NCBI GenBank assembly: GCA_003157015.1 | Contig: PMIJ01000199.1 | Location: forward strand, 1 to 38,737 | Length of the DNA: 38,737 nt | DNA from: Bacteroidales bacterium | GTDB taxonomy: Bacteria > Bacteroidota > Bacteroidia > Bacteroidales > VadinHA17 | Direction: 5' to 3' | In this document: piece by piece, positions 17,725 to 26,375 of the stretch | Numbering within the stretch: position 1 is the first letter of the stretch | Layout of the letters: each line of letters begins with the position of its first letter | The notes under the pieces: generated by a model | Told to the model about the DNA's origin: nothing | Databases searched by the model: none | Seen by the model: only the letters and a program-made list of their open reading frames with translations | Made by a program: the position numbers and the translations under genes

Positions 17725-20700
17725 ATGAAATCACCATTCAAATTCCTTGATTCTTATACAAAAGAAGACCGCGAAATATTTTTCGGACGTGAAAAGGAAA
17801 TAGAAGAATTGTACCGGCGTCTTTTTGAAAGCAGAATATTACTGGTCTATGGAGAATCAGGAACTGGCAAATCTTCCCTAATCAATTGCGGATTAATTAA
17901 TAAACTCCAGGACAAACAATACCTCCCCGTCTATATTCGCCGCTCCGACAATATACTTGAGAGTCTGTCGGTAGCTATGCAGATTCTGCTTAAAGAATCT
18001 TCTCCCCGTCAATTACTTACAGCTCTTCTGTTCAAAAAAGCAGTGAGAGAGATTTCAGATGATACACAGAGAGAATTAATATTCATTTTTGACCAGTTTG
18101 AAGAATTATTTATTTTCGGAACAAAAGAAGAAAAACAGAGTCTTGTTCAGGTTCTGAAAGTCCTGACCGAATCAGATCTGACTTGCAGATTTATGTTCAT
18201 TTTACGTGAGGAGTATTTTTCAAATGTGGCAGAGTTTGAGAAACATATTCCTAATTTTCTGTCTAACAGGATGCGAATTGAGAAAATGGATAGAACAAAC
18301 GCTATAGTGACTATACAGGGATCATGCAGTGTTAATGACATTCAGTTTGAGGAAGGATTTGCGGAAAACCTTCTTAAAAAACTCAATCCCGACAGCCCTG
18401 GAATAGAGCTCACCTGGCTGCAGATTTTTCTTGACAGGATCTTTAACATGGCTGTTTATGATGAAAAGCCTGATAAAATCAGTAATAAGCCTCTTGTTTT
18501 CACAATAGCTTTAGTCGAAAAAACAGGTGATGTCACTGATTTACTGGGTAGTTTTCTCGATGAACAGATCTCATTATCAGCCAAACCCGAAACGTCACTG
18601 GCGATATTGAAATCCTTCGTCTCATATAAAGGTACCAAACGTATGCTTAATCTGGCTGAAGTTAAAGATTATGCAAATACTCTTGGGGAATATGTCAAAG
18701 AGAAAGATGTACTTGAAATAATAAGATCCCTCGTCAATTTAAGAATATTGCACGATAAGAATGAGAAGGGGCTTTATGAACTACGGCATGATTCTCTGGC
18801 TGCAAAGATCTTTGAAAAGATATCTTCTGCCGAAATCGAAATTCTTGAGGTCCGGCAGTTTATCGAAAGTGCATATTACTTCTGGAAGAAACACGGAGTA
18901 TTGCTCTCTGAAGATGATCTTAAATATATTGACCCATTCGGAAAAAGGTTATCGCTTTCTGATGAACTCACATCTCTAATAGAATTAAGCAAAGAGAAAT
19001 TTAGAAAGACAAAATCCAGAAGAAGGAATATCCTGGTTTCGGGAGGAATAATAATTATTTTTTTGCTTTCCGTCTTTTCAGGCTGGGCATTAAAAGAACG
19101 TAACAGGGCAGAAATTCTAAAAACAAAGGCATTAGCAGAAAAATATAATCTGCTGGCATCAAATATTGCCATTCACGATCCGACAAAAGGTTTAAGAGTT
19201 GCTGAATATGCTTATTCCCTCGATACAGCTAACCAGGGTATTCTGACCAATATTAAAAGAATCTATTCAGATAATGTCCTGTATACCTTAATTGCTAAAC
19301 AGGACAATGCATTTGCAAAACAGGAAGACGCAATTCATGCTTTAACATTCTCTCCTGATAGTAAATTTATTCTTACCGGATCAGGAGATGGTACGGCAAG
19401 ACTTTGGGACCTGAATGGTAAAATGATTAAAGTGTTTATTGGCCATTCAGGATTTGTTAATTCGGTCGCCTTCTCCCCCAACGGTCAGACAATTCTTACG
19501 GGTTCATCTGATCGCTCTGCCCGTCTCTGGGATATTAGTGGGAAGGCAATTGTGGATTTTAAAGGGCATGGCATGGCTGTTAATTCTGTAGCTTTTTCTC
19601 CAGATGGTAAAGAAATTCTTACAGGATCAAACGACAGAACTGCCCGTCTTTGGGATCTGAAAGGTAATGTAATTCAGGTATTTAAAGGACATAACTCCTC
19701 AATATTTGCTGTTGCTTTTTCAAATGATGGTCAACATATTGTTACCGGGTCGTCTGATTCAACTGCCAGACTTTGGAATATCAAAGGGAAACAATTAAAA
19801 GTCTTAAGCAAAAATCTTGATGTTGTCACCACAGTTGCATTTTCACCTGACGGACAAAAAATACTTGTAGGATCGAATGATAAAACAGTAAAACTTCTTG
19901 ATCTGGATGGAAATCTCAAAAGGATATTCACTGGATATCCTGGAGAAGTAAATGACGTGGTTTTTTCTCCGGATGGGAAAAAAATACTGGTTGGTGCAAG
20001 CGCTGGTTTTGCTATGCTTTTGGATCTGAATGGAAATGAGATAAGAGAATTCAAAGGGCATTCTTTACTGATAAAAGCAGTTGCTTTTTCACCTGATGGT
20101 ACTAAAATAGCAACAGGTTCAGCTGATTGCACGGCAAAACTCTGGGATTTGAGCGAAAATATATCGCAGGTATATAATGGGCATACCGGGAAAATTACTT
20201 CAGTTAAATTCTCAAGTGACGGCAAAGAATTTCTTACCAGCTCTTCCGATCGAACAGCCCGGCTATGGGATCTCAGCGGAAATACAATTAAAATTTTCAA
20301 AGGACATAGAAATGGCATTAATGATGTTGCATTTTCACCCGATGGTAAAAAAGTATTGACAGGGTCTGATGATGGTACAGCAAGGCTCTGGGATCTGCAG
20401 GGAAATGTAATAAAGATATTCTCGGGTCATAATATGGGCATAATGAGTGTTGCTTTTTCTCCCGATGGTCAGAAAATACTCACAGGGTCAAGTGATGCAA
20501 CTGCCCGTCTTTGGAATATAAGCGGGCAAACACTTATGATTTTCAGAGGACATAATACATCTGTCAATTCAGTCGCATTTTCACCTGATGGTAAAACAAT
20601 CCTGACCGGAGGAAGCGATTATTCTGCCCGGCTTTGGGATCTCAATGGAAATGTTCTGACAATATTAAAAGGACAATTGAGCAGGATTAATTCTGTAGTA

Positions 20701-21852
20701 TTCTCTCCCGACGGGCAAAGCTTCTTAACCGGATCATTTGGATCAGATCCTTCTGCCAGGCTTTGGGATCTAAAAGGAAATTTATTAGAAGTTTTTAATG
20801 GACATACAACTTCAATATTCTCAGTTGCTTTTTCGCCCGATGGAAAAAAAATTCTTGCAGGATCAGCTGACCAGACTGCTATTCTTTGGAACATTCGGGG
20901 AAATATTGATCAGGTTTTCTCAGGAGACAAATCCTATGTAAGATCTGTTGTTTTTTCTCCTGACGGACAACATATTCTAATAGGGCTGGACAATGGCAAT
21001 GTACGGTTGTATCCGGTAAAAATGCCTTTTCAGAGTTTTTACAAAAAAGATAAATATGAAAAACTGAATTCATTTGATAAACTATTATATAATATAACTG
21101 ATATCAATAAAATAAAAAATTCTGAAAATGAAAGCGCAATTCTGCAAGCTTCTGATTATTACGTAAATGAAGCTATACAGAGTGGCAGTAGTGAAAAAAA
21201 CAAGTACTTGAATAATGCAATAGATTTGTATAACAAGCTACTAAAAGAAGATCCTGGTAAAAAAGAATACCTGTTCAATCTTTTAAGGACAAGCATTTAT
21301 AGTTACATAACAAACCCGACTGATCAGACTAAGAAAGAAATAGAAAAACTAAATGAACAAGTTTTAGATTTCACTTCCCTTGAAGATCTTACTCTATCTG
21401 CCTATACTTACCTTTTAATCTGTTTCAAGAATGATAAGACAATTGACCAGCTAAATATTCCCGAATGCTTCATGGGTATTTGCAGAAAATTATTGAATCA
21501 CCCTGAGCTGACTGAGGTTGGGAGGAAGGATGTTAGCCGTTGGTGTTCATATATTGCACCCGATTTTATTCAGAAAAAAGAATTCCCTCAAGCCCTTCAG
21601 GTAATTCAAATATCTCAACTTTCAGACAGTACCAATAAAGAGATGCAGGCTATTCTTCCAATAGTTTATATATTTAACAATCAATATGATAAAGCAGAAT
21701 TAATAATTAAAGAATTTAGAAATAAATCACTGATTGGTATCGATTATTTCAAAACGTATAAGGATGTCTATAATTATGTCATCAATTTATTTGAGGAACA
21801 AGCTATTACTCATCCTGATTTTGCAAAGGCAAGAGCCCTGTTAAAGGATTAA
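17725..21852 (+). CDS. STAND-type NTPase with one membrane helix, 14 WD40 blades and a helical C-terminus
   Basis: The 1375-aa protein (from ATG 17725; the frame can be extended to a TTG at 17656 but without support) has four parts. Residues ~1-310 are a novel-STAND/AAA-like NTPase with Walker A GESGTGKSS (43-51) and Walker B FIFDQFEEL (Asp123). A helical arm follows to ~430. One hydrophobic helix (~437-456) comes after the basic KTKSRRR. About 14 WD40 repeats of ~41 residues (~537-1100) make two seven-bladed propellers. The last ~270 residues are helical and TPR-like. STAND proteins are signal-sensing switches that oligomerise on ligand binding and include many antiphage and cell-death receptors. 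The positive charge before the helix suggests NTPase inside and propellers in the periplasm. No toxic effector domain was recognised. The domain call is strong; the function is unknown. Confidence 0.85.
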   Translation: MKSPFKFLDSYTKEDREIFFGREKEIEELYRRLFESRILLVYGESGTGKSSLINCGLINKLQDKQYLPVYIRRSDNILESLSVAMQILLKESSPRQLLTALLFKKAVREISDDTQRELIFIFDQFEELFIFGTKEEKQSLVQVLKVLTESDLTCRFMFILREEYFSNVAEFEKHIPNFLSNRMRIEKMDRTNAIVTIQGSCSVNDIQFEEGFAENLLKKLNPDSPGIELTWLQIFLDRIFNMAVYDEKPDKISNKPLVFTIALVEKTGDVTDLLGSFLDEQISLSAKPETSLAILKSFVSYKGTKRMLNLAEVKDYANTLGEYVKEKDVLEIIRSLVNLRILHDKNEKGLYELRHDSLAAKIFEKISSAEIEILEVRQFIESAYYFWKKHGVLLSEDDLKYIDPFGKRLSLSDELTSLIELSKEKFRKTKSRRRNILVSGGIIIIFLLSVFSGWALKERNRAEILKTKALAEKYNLLASNIAIHDPTKGLRVAEYAYSLDTANQGILTNIKRIYSDNVLYTLIAKQDNAFAKQEDAIHALTFSPDSKFILTGSGDGTARLWDLNGKMIKVFIGHSGFVNSVAFSPNGQTILTGSSDRSARLWDISGKAIVDFKGHGMAVNSVAFSPDGKEILTGSNDRTARLWDLKGNVIQVFKGHNSSIFAVAFSNDGQHIVTGSSDSTARLWNIKGKQLKVLSKNLDVVTTVAFSPDGQKILVGSNDKTVKLLDLDGNLKRIFTGYPGEVNDVVFSPDGKKILVGASAGFAMLLDLNGNEIREFKGHSLLIKAVAFSPDGTKIATGSADCTAKLWDLSENISQVYNGHTGKITSVKFSSDGKEFLTSSSDRTARLWDLSGNTIKIFKGHRNGINDVAFSPDGKKVLTGSDDGTARLWDLQGNVIKIFSGHNMGIMSVAFSPDGQKILTGSSDATARLWNISGQTLMIFRGHNTSVNSVAFSPDGKTILTGGSDYSARLWDLNGNVLTILKGQLSRINSVVFSPDGQSFLTGSFGSDPSARLWDLKGNLLEVFNGHTTSIFSVAFSPDGKKILAGSADQTAILWNIRGNIDQVFSGDKSYVRSVVFSPDGQHILIGLDNGNVRLYPVKMPFQSFYKKDKYEKLNSFDKLLYNITDINKIKNSENESAILQASDYYVNEAIQSGSSEKNKYLNNAIDLYNKLLKEDPGKKEYLFNLLRTSIYSYITNPTDQTKKEIEKLNEQVLDFTSLEDLTLSAYTYLLICFKNDKTIDQLNIPECFMGICRKLLNHPELTEVGRKDVSRWCSYIAPDFIQKKEFPQALQVIQISQLSDSTNKEMQAILPIVYIFNNQYDKAELIIKEFRNKSLIGIDYFKTYKDVYNYVINLFEEQAITHPDFAKARALLKD
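19333..21029 (+). repeat. WD40-coding tandem repeat, about 14 units of ~123 bp
   Basis: Within the STAND gene the block VAFSPDGKxILTGSxDxTARLWDLxGN recurs about every 41 codons. Fourteen units can be counted, matching two complete seven-bladed propellers. Units 5, 6 and 14 lack the standard LWD ending (LLD, LLD, LYP), whereas units 2-4 and 8-13 are close to each other in protein sequence. Such repeats are prone to recombination and to assembly errors. Confidence 0.9.
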
Positions 21853-21892
21853 CGTGTTGCATTTTAAATGTACCACGCACCTGAGATTATTT

Positions 21893-23362
21893 CTATTTCT
21901 TTGGTTCCGGGAGATCAAGTACTTTTGTTGTTCCTCCTGTTTCAAGATTTATTCCGTGAGGTTTGTTGGTTTTCCATGAACCTCCCGTGAAATCGGGAAC
22001 ATCAATTGATTGTGACCTGTTGGCTACTGACCATTCACTTAGTGGTGCGATGGAGCTCCAAAGTGCACCGTCGTACACATTCTGATCAAGGGGCAAACCG
22101 TTTCTCAGACAATCCATCAGGCGCCAGTCCATAATAAAGTCCATCCCACCATGGCCGCCTACCTTTTTAGCCATTTCACCTACTCTCTTTACAATTTCAG
22201 GAGAGTACTTGTCGTAATGTTCTTTCATTTTAGCATCATCGGCCCATTCTTCACCAAGTGCAATATGTTCTTCAGGAAATTTGCGTACCATGCCTTTGGT
22301 TCCCTGAAGAAGATGTATTCTTGAATAAGGGTGATCTGATGATACATCGTGTTGTATCATAATCGTTTTTCCAAGAGTTGTCTTAACAATTGTGGTATTC
22401 ATGTTGCCCCTGAACTTTGAATCCTTCCAGGGAGCATAGAAGGGATCATTTGCTACCAGTTCTTTTTCTTTTGGACCCATTGTGAAATCAAAAGTCGATA
22501 CTGACGAGAGATGTTCCATCTTATCTCCGCAATTAATATTTAATGCCTGGCATACCGGGCCCAATCCATGCGTCGGATAAAGGTTCCCGTTTCTGGTAGC
22601 ATTTTCTTTCAAGCGCCACATATCGGTATAGGCTCCGTCAACTTGTTTATCGTCTTCGGGTTTCTTGAAATTATACCCCATAAGATTATGGATATAAGCG
22701 CCTTCTCCATGTATTATCTCTCCAAACATTCCCTGCCGGGCCATATTAAGTGTTAACAATTCAAAGAAATCATAACAGCAGTTTTCGAGCATCATACAAT
22801 GTTTTCTGGTTCTTTCTGAAGTTTCAACCAGCTGCCATGCTTCATCAATGGTACGTGCAATTGGAACTTCGCATGCAACATGTTTTCCATGCTCCATTGA
22901 ATATACCGAAATAGGAGTATGTAATATCCAGGGTGTGCAGGTATAAATGAGATCGAGATCGGGAAGTTCAACGAGTTTTTTCCAGATATTCTCGTCGCCA
23001 TAAAATTCCTTTGCGGCAGGTCTTCCGATCCCGACAAGATATTTCTGCGATTCTTTCACACATACCTCCCTTTTATCGCCAAGCGCTTTGATTTCAACTC
23101 CTTCTATATATGACAATCGTTCAACCGCATCACTGCCTCTGTCTCCCAATCCGATAATCCCGACGCGCACAACCGGAATTGCAGGGGCTGCATAACCCGA
23201 CATATTAAACTTCTGGCTATGAGCCTTTTTGACAGATTTCATTATTGATGCCAGCTGCGACTCAGATTTTTGCGGGGCACAGCCCGAAATCAAACCACCG
23301 GCCATTGCACCGGCGCCTGCAAATGTTGCAGTTTTCAGGAAAGTACGACGATTGGTTGTCAT
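21893..23362 (-). CDS. GH109-like Gfo/Idh/MocA protein, Tat-exported
   Basis: The 489-aa protein begins with a twin-arginine signal (MTTNRRTFLKTATFAG) ending in LISGC, a lipobox with Cys28. A Rossmann domain with GIIGLGDRG (69-76, NAD-binding) follows. The C-terminal half carries GGHGGMDFIMDWRLMDCLRNGLPLDQ and WSVANRSQSIDVPDF, which strongly resemble family GH109. These enzymes (alpha-N-acetylgalactosaminidase and related activities) use bound NAD+ in a redox-assisted hydrolysis. The Tat signal fits export of a folded protein with its cofactor. It is convergent with the STAND gene, 40 bases apart. The GH109 family is confident; the sugar substrate is unverified. Confidence 0.87.
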   Translation of the reverse strand: MTTNRRTFLKTATFAGAGAMAGGLISGCAPQKSESQLASIMKSVKKAHSQKFNMSGYAAPAIPVVRVGIIGLGDRGSDAVERLSYIEGVEIKALGDKREVCVKESQKYLVGIGRPAAKEFYGDENIWKKLVELPDLDLIYTCTPWILHTPISVYSMEHGKHVACEVPIARTIDEAWQLVETSERTRKHCMMLENCCYDFFELLTLNMARQGMFGEIIHGEGAYIHNLMGYNFKKPEDDKQVDGAYTDMWRLKENATRNGNLYPTHGLGPVCQALNINCGDKMEHLSSVSTFDFTMGPKEKELVANDPFYAPWKDSKFRGNMNTTIVKTTLGKTIMIQHDVSSDHPYSRIHLLQGTKGMVRKFPEEHIALGEEWADDAKMKEHYDKYSPEIVKRVGEMAKKVGGHGGMDFIMDWRLMDCLRNGLPLDQNVYDGALWSSIAPLSEWSVANRSQSIDVPDFTGGSWKTNKPHGINLETGGTTKVLDLPEPKK

Positions 23363-23452
23363 AATATATTTATTTTCTGATTAAATCAATAAAATTAATT
23401 ACCCGCAAATTAGTATTTTATTCAGTAAGAAATACTCCAGAAGGAGAAATAA

Positions 23453-23556
23453 AACTCTATGTAACTCTGTGCTACCTCTGTAGTTCTCTGTGTAACAAAA
23501 CAATAAGAACTGACAAAGAGTTTCACATAGAAGACACAGAGAACGCAGAGACAAAG
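23453..23556. repeat. Inverted array of CTCTGTG units
   Basis: The left half (23454-23496) has CTCTATG, CTCTGTG, CTCTGTA and CTCTGTG at 10-11 base steps. The right half (23512-23556) carries GACAAAGAG, CACATAG, CACAGAG and CGCAGAG, the complementary type. It lies between the YdeI-like stop and the GH109 start and is the most regular member of the family seen at 4575 and 6637. Confidence 0.75.
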
Positions 23557-23562
23557 CGATGT

Positions 23563-24123
23563 CTAAAACCCAGGTTTAATATTCTTTTTTGACCGGTCAA
23601 CAATTTTAACTATTCTGGATTTTCGAGTCTCATCTCTTTTTGCATCATTCAACCAGAACACATACAACCGACGACTTGACGGTGGAAAATTCATGAAATT
23701 ATTGTAAGATATATCATTATTTTTCAAAGCAATCAAAAGATCATCCGGAACAATCAGATTCTCATCTTTCTTTGTATTGTAGATCAGAGAAGGTTTTTTA
23801 ATCGCTTCTTCATATACCAGCAACCCTGCAGGTTTCATCCGACCTTCTTTAATCAGGTTCCTGACCTTGCTCATATTTAATTCCGACCATCTGCTGGCAG
23901 TCCGTCGGGGAGAGAACCACTGAATGTAATAATCCTCATTTACTCTTTTTATCTTCCCGTCAATCCATCCGAAACAGAGCGCTTCCTCTACGGCTTCATC
24001 ATAAGGAATGCGGTGTTTTCCCGATGGCTTTTTATAGTATATAAGCCAGATTCCTTGAACTGTAGTATGGTTTTCTTCCAGCCACTTTCGCCATTCCTCT
24101 CGTGTCTTCACATACAGTTCCAT
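23563..24123 (-). CDS. YdeI/OmpD-associated (OmdA) family protein
   Basis: The 186-aa protein shows the typical core of this family: TREEWRKWLEENH near the N-terminus, then IWLIYYKKPSGKHRIPYDEAVEEALCFGWIDG, and the later IQWFSPRRTASRWSELN. Members are cytoplasmic and poorly characterised; some are linked to bacteriocin or antimicrobial-peptide resistance. The C-terminal half (NFPPSSRRLYVFWLNDAKRDETRKSRI) also fits. The gene is divergent from murB with only 50 bases between the starts, so the promoters must overlap. The biological role is not established. Confidence 0.85.
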   Translation of the reverse strand: MELYVKTREEWRKWLEENHTTVQGIWLIYYKKPSGKHRIPYDEAVEEALCFGWIDGKIKRVNEDYYIQWFSPRRTASRWSELNMSKVRNLIKEGRMKPAGLLVYEEAIKKPSLIYNTKKDENLIVPDDLLIALKNNDISYNNFMNFPPSSRRLYVFWLNDAKRDETRKSRIVKIVDRSKKNIKPGF

Positions 24124-24173
24124 AACTTTTTTAAGGAAAGGTAAATTAAATTATTTTTATAGAAAATATCTCT

Positions 24174-25199
24174 ATGATGATTTATAAAAATGTATCGTTG
24201 AAAAAGTACAATACTTTTGGTCTTGATTACAAGGCTGATTGCATGATTCATTTAGAAAATGAACAGGAAGCGATTGAATTCTTCAACGGAAATGTTGTGT
24301 GGAATAAACCGTTTCTGGTACTGGGGAGCGGCAGCAACATTCTCTTTACCAGCAATTTTAAAGGTACAATCCTGTACCCTGAAATATCGGGAATAAAAAT
24401 AGAAGACAAGGATTTGAATAAAGGTGAAGTGATAGTCTCTGCCGGTGCCGGAATAAACTGGGATGATTTTGTTGCCTGGACTGTGGACAATGGGTTTGGT
24501 GGTCTTGAAAATCTTTCTTTGATACCGGGCAAAGTTGGAGCAACACCTGTTCAAAATATCGGAGCATATGGTGTGGAAGTTAAAGATCAGATAGTCAGTG
24601 TAAGAACTTTGATTGTTAATGATGGCTCTATTCGGGTTTTCGAAAACAATGAATGTGAATTTGGTTACAGGAACAGCATCTTCAAAAGGCGTGAAAAAGG
24701 AAGGTATCTTGTTACCAGAGTATATTACAGACTGGCGATAAATCCTCAGATGAATCTCATATATGATTCTCTGAAAGAGGAAGTAAATAAAATTGGAACA
24801 GAGACCCTGCAAAATACCAGACAGGCGGTTATCAATATCAGAAGAAATAAACTTCCTGATCCTGAAATAATTGGCAATGCAGGAAGTTTTTTCAAGAATC
24901 CGGTTGTAAATAAGTCTGTGGCAGGTAGCCTTAAAAATAGATATCCCGATTTGCCTGTTTACCCAGATCAGGAAGGTTATATAAAACTTGCATCAGGCTG
25001 GCTTATAGATCGGTGCGGGTGGAAAGGGAAAAGAAGAGGAGATGCCGGTGTTCATGAAAAGCAGGCACTGGTTCTGGTAAACTATGGGAAAGCCACCGGA
25101 AAGGAAATATTAGACCTGTCTGAGGAAATAAAGGAATCTGTCAGAGACAAATTTGGCATTGACCTGGAAAGAGAGGTTGAGGTGGTCGGAGCTATTTAA
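24174..25199 (+). CDS. murB: UDP-N-acetylenolpyruvoylglucosamine reductase
   Basis: MurB makes UDP-N-acetylmuramate from the enolpyruvyl intermediate using NADPH and bound FAD, an early cytoplasmic step of peptidoglycan synthesis. The 341-aa protein has the FAD-binding block LGSGSNIL (50-57) and IPGKVGATPVQNIGAYG (117-133). YRNSIFK (165-171) and GNAGSFFKNP (234-243, catalytic Ser238) follow. Length and the retained C-terminal domain match the E. coli type I enzyme. Two ATG codons are adjacent, and the first (24174) is used here. It overlaps the 3' end of the convergent mltG by 8 bases. The assignment is essentially certain. Confidence 0.96.
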   Translation: MMIYKNVSLKKYNTFGLDYKADCMIHLENEQEAIEFFNGNVVWNKPFLVLGSGSNILFTSNFKGTILYPEISGIKIEDKDLNKGEVIVSAGAGINWDDFVAWTVDNGFGGLENLSLIPGKVGATPVQNIGAYGVEVKDQIVSVRTLIVNDGSIRVFENNECEFGYRNSIFKRREKGRYLVTRVYYRLAINPQMNLIYDSLKEEVNKIGTETLQNTRQAVINIRRNKLPDPEIIGNAGSFFKNPVVNKSVAGSLKNRYPDLPVYPDQEGYIKLASGWLIDRCGWKGKRRGDAGVHEKQALVLVNYGKATGKEILDLSEEIKESVRDKFGIDLEREVEVVGAI

Positions 25200-26229
25200 A
25201 AATCTTCCTCTTATCCAGTTCTTTTTGATATAATAAAGCATACTTGTTATGCTCCGAAAGAGTTCTGGAGAAGTTATGGTATCCTGAAAAGTCAGCCTTT
25301 GCAGCAAAAAACAGATAATCGTGGTTTTCGGCGTTCAGAACTGCATCAATGCCCTCAATAGTAGGGCATCCTATCGGACCGGGAGGAAAACCGGAATGTT
25401 TGTAAGTATTATATGGGGAATCAACCAGCAGATACTTTTTTAAAACACGTGTAATTGTAAAATCATTCAGAGCAAATTTAATTGTCGGGCATGACTGCAA
25501 AGGAATCCCTCTCTTCAGTCTGTTAATGTAAACACCAGCAATCCGGGGTTTTTCATCACGCTTAACAACTTCATCATCAATTATTGACGCCAGAATTGAC
25601 ACTTCAACCGGAGTCAGCCCTTTATCCTTTGCTTTAGAAAGTCGTGAATCATTCCAGAATAATTTATATTCCTTAAGCATCCTTGTATACAATCCTCTGG
25701 CATCGGTATTCCAATAAAATTCATAAGTATTGGGAAGAAAAATTGAAATGATGTTTTCCTTTTTGAAACCATCACTCGAATAGTTTGAATCATCAGAGAA
25801 AAAACTTATAATCCGGGTTGAATCAGGTTCCAATTGCCTTCCGAATTTTCCTGCAATGTCATTCAATGTCCTTACATTACTAAAAGTAATATCAACAGGT
25901 GATTGTTTTCCTGATCTCAGCAAATTTATCAAACTGTTATAAGTGAAGCTCTGGTCGATTATATATCTCCCCGGTTTAACTGCCATTGGATATTTTTTCT
26001 TTTTGGCAAACCAGTCAAGAACTTTCAGGCTTTTTATTGTCAGTTTTGATTCAAGCGTATCCATCACCTGATCGTAAGATGCACCGGTAGTAATGAGTAT
26101 AACCTGATTTTTCTTTTCTGTGGATATGTTTATTCCGAACAGGTTTCTGTAAAGAAAAATGCTGAAAATTAAAGCAACAAATAGTATTCCGCTTAAATAA
26201 TAGATGGTTTTCTTATGTTTCATGGTCAT
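25192..26229 (-). CDS. mltG: Endolytic murein transglycosylase MltG (YceG-like)
   Basis: The 345-aa protein has one N-terminal membrane helix (~9-27) and a periplasmic YceG domain. The active-site block ASIIDDEVVKRDEKPRIAGVYINRLKRGIPLQSCPT keeps the catalytic Glu220, equivalent to E. coli Glu218, and the NRL signature; the first acidic residue of the usual EKET is Asp. MltG cuts nascent glycan strands and is thought to end their elongation. The C-terminal PIGCPTIEGIDAVLN and YLFFAAK segments are also typical. The gene is tail-to-tail with murB, overlapping it by 8 bases, so its transcript could be antisense to the murB 3' end. Confidence 0.94.
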   Translation of the reverse strand: MTMKHKKTIYYLSGILFVALIFSIFLYRNLFGINISTEKKNQVILITTGASYDQVMDTLESKLTIKSLKVLDWFAKKKKYPMAVKPGRYIIDQSFTYNSLINLLRSGKQSPVDITFSNVRTLNDIAGKFGRQLEPDSTRIISFFSDDSNYSSDGFKKENIISIFLPNTYEFYWNTDARGLYTRMLKEYKLFWNDSRLSKAKDKGLTPVEVSILASIIDDEVVKRDEKPRIAGVYINRLKRGIPLQSCPTIKFALNDFTITRVLKKYLLVDSPYNTYKHSGFPPGPIGCPTIEGIDAVLNAENHDYLFFAAKADFSGYHNFSRTLSEHNKYALLYQKELDKRKIFK

Positions 26230-26275
26230 TCACATTAGGCACAAATTTAAAGATATTGTTGAAAGTAAAAAAACC

Positions 26276-26321
26276 GTCTTGCGGTCTAGCGGTCCTGTAG
26301 TCTTGAAGTCATAAAGTCTCC
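26276..26321. repeat. Degenerate octamer tandem repeat (GTCTTGnn)
   Basis: Five 8-base units begin with GTC: GTCTTGCG, GTCTAGCG, GTCCTGTA, GTCTTGAA, GTCATAAA, then a partial GTCTCC. The period is exact although the units vary. The array lies in the divergent gap between mltG and the TauE-like gene, 20 bases before the latter's -7 box. Confidence 0.7.
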
Positions 26322-26340
26322 AAGGTTCAGATATAATTAA

Positions 26341-26348
26341 TATTTTTG
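26341..26348 (+). promoter_or_regulatory. Candidate -7 promoter box of the TauE-like gene
   Basis: TATTTTTG matches TAnnTTTG fully. A start at the ATG 26351 would leave almost no leader and leads only to a short frame, while 26376 gives about 20 bases, supporting the latter start. Confidence 0.45.
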
Positions 26349-26375
26349 CAATGGAAATTAAAAAACTAACATTAA

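Noticed and set aside
19731..20318. Long reading frame antisense to the WD40 repeats
   Set aside because: It is a periodic shadow of the repeat-coding strand with repeated serine/proline-rich text and no family resemblance.
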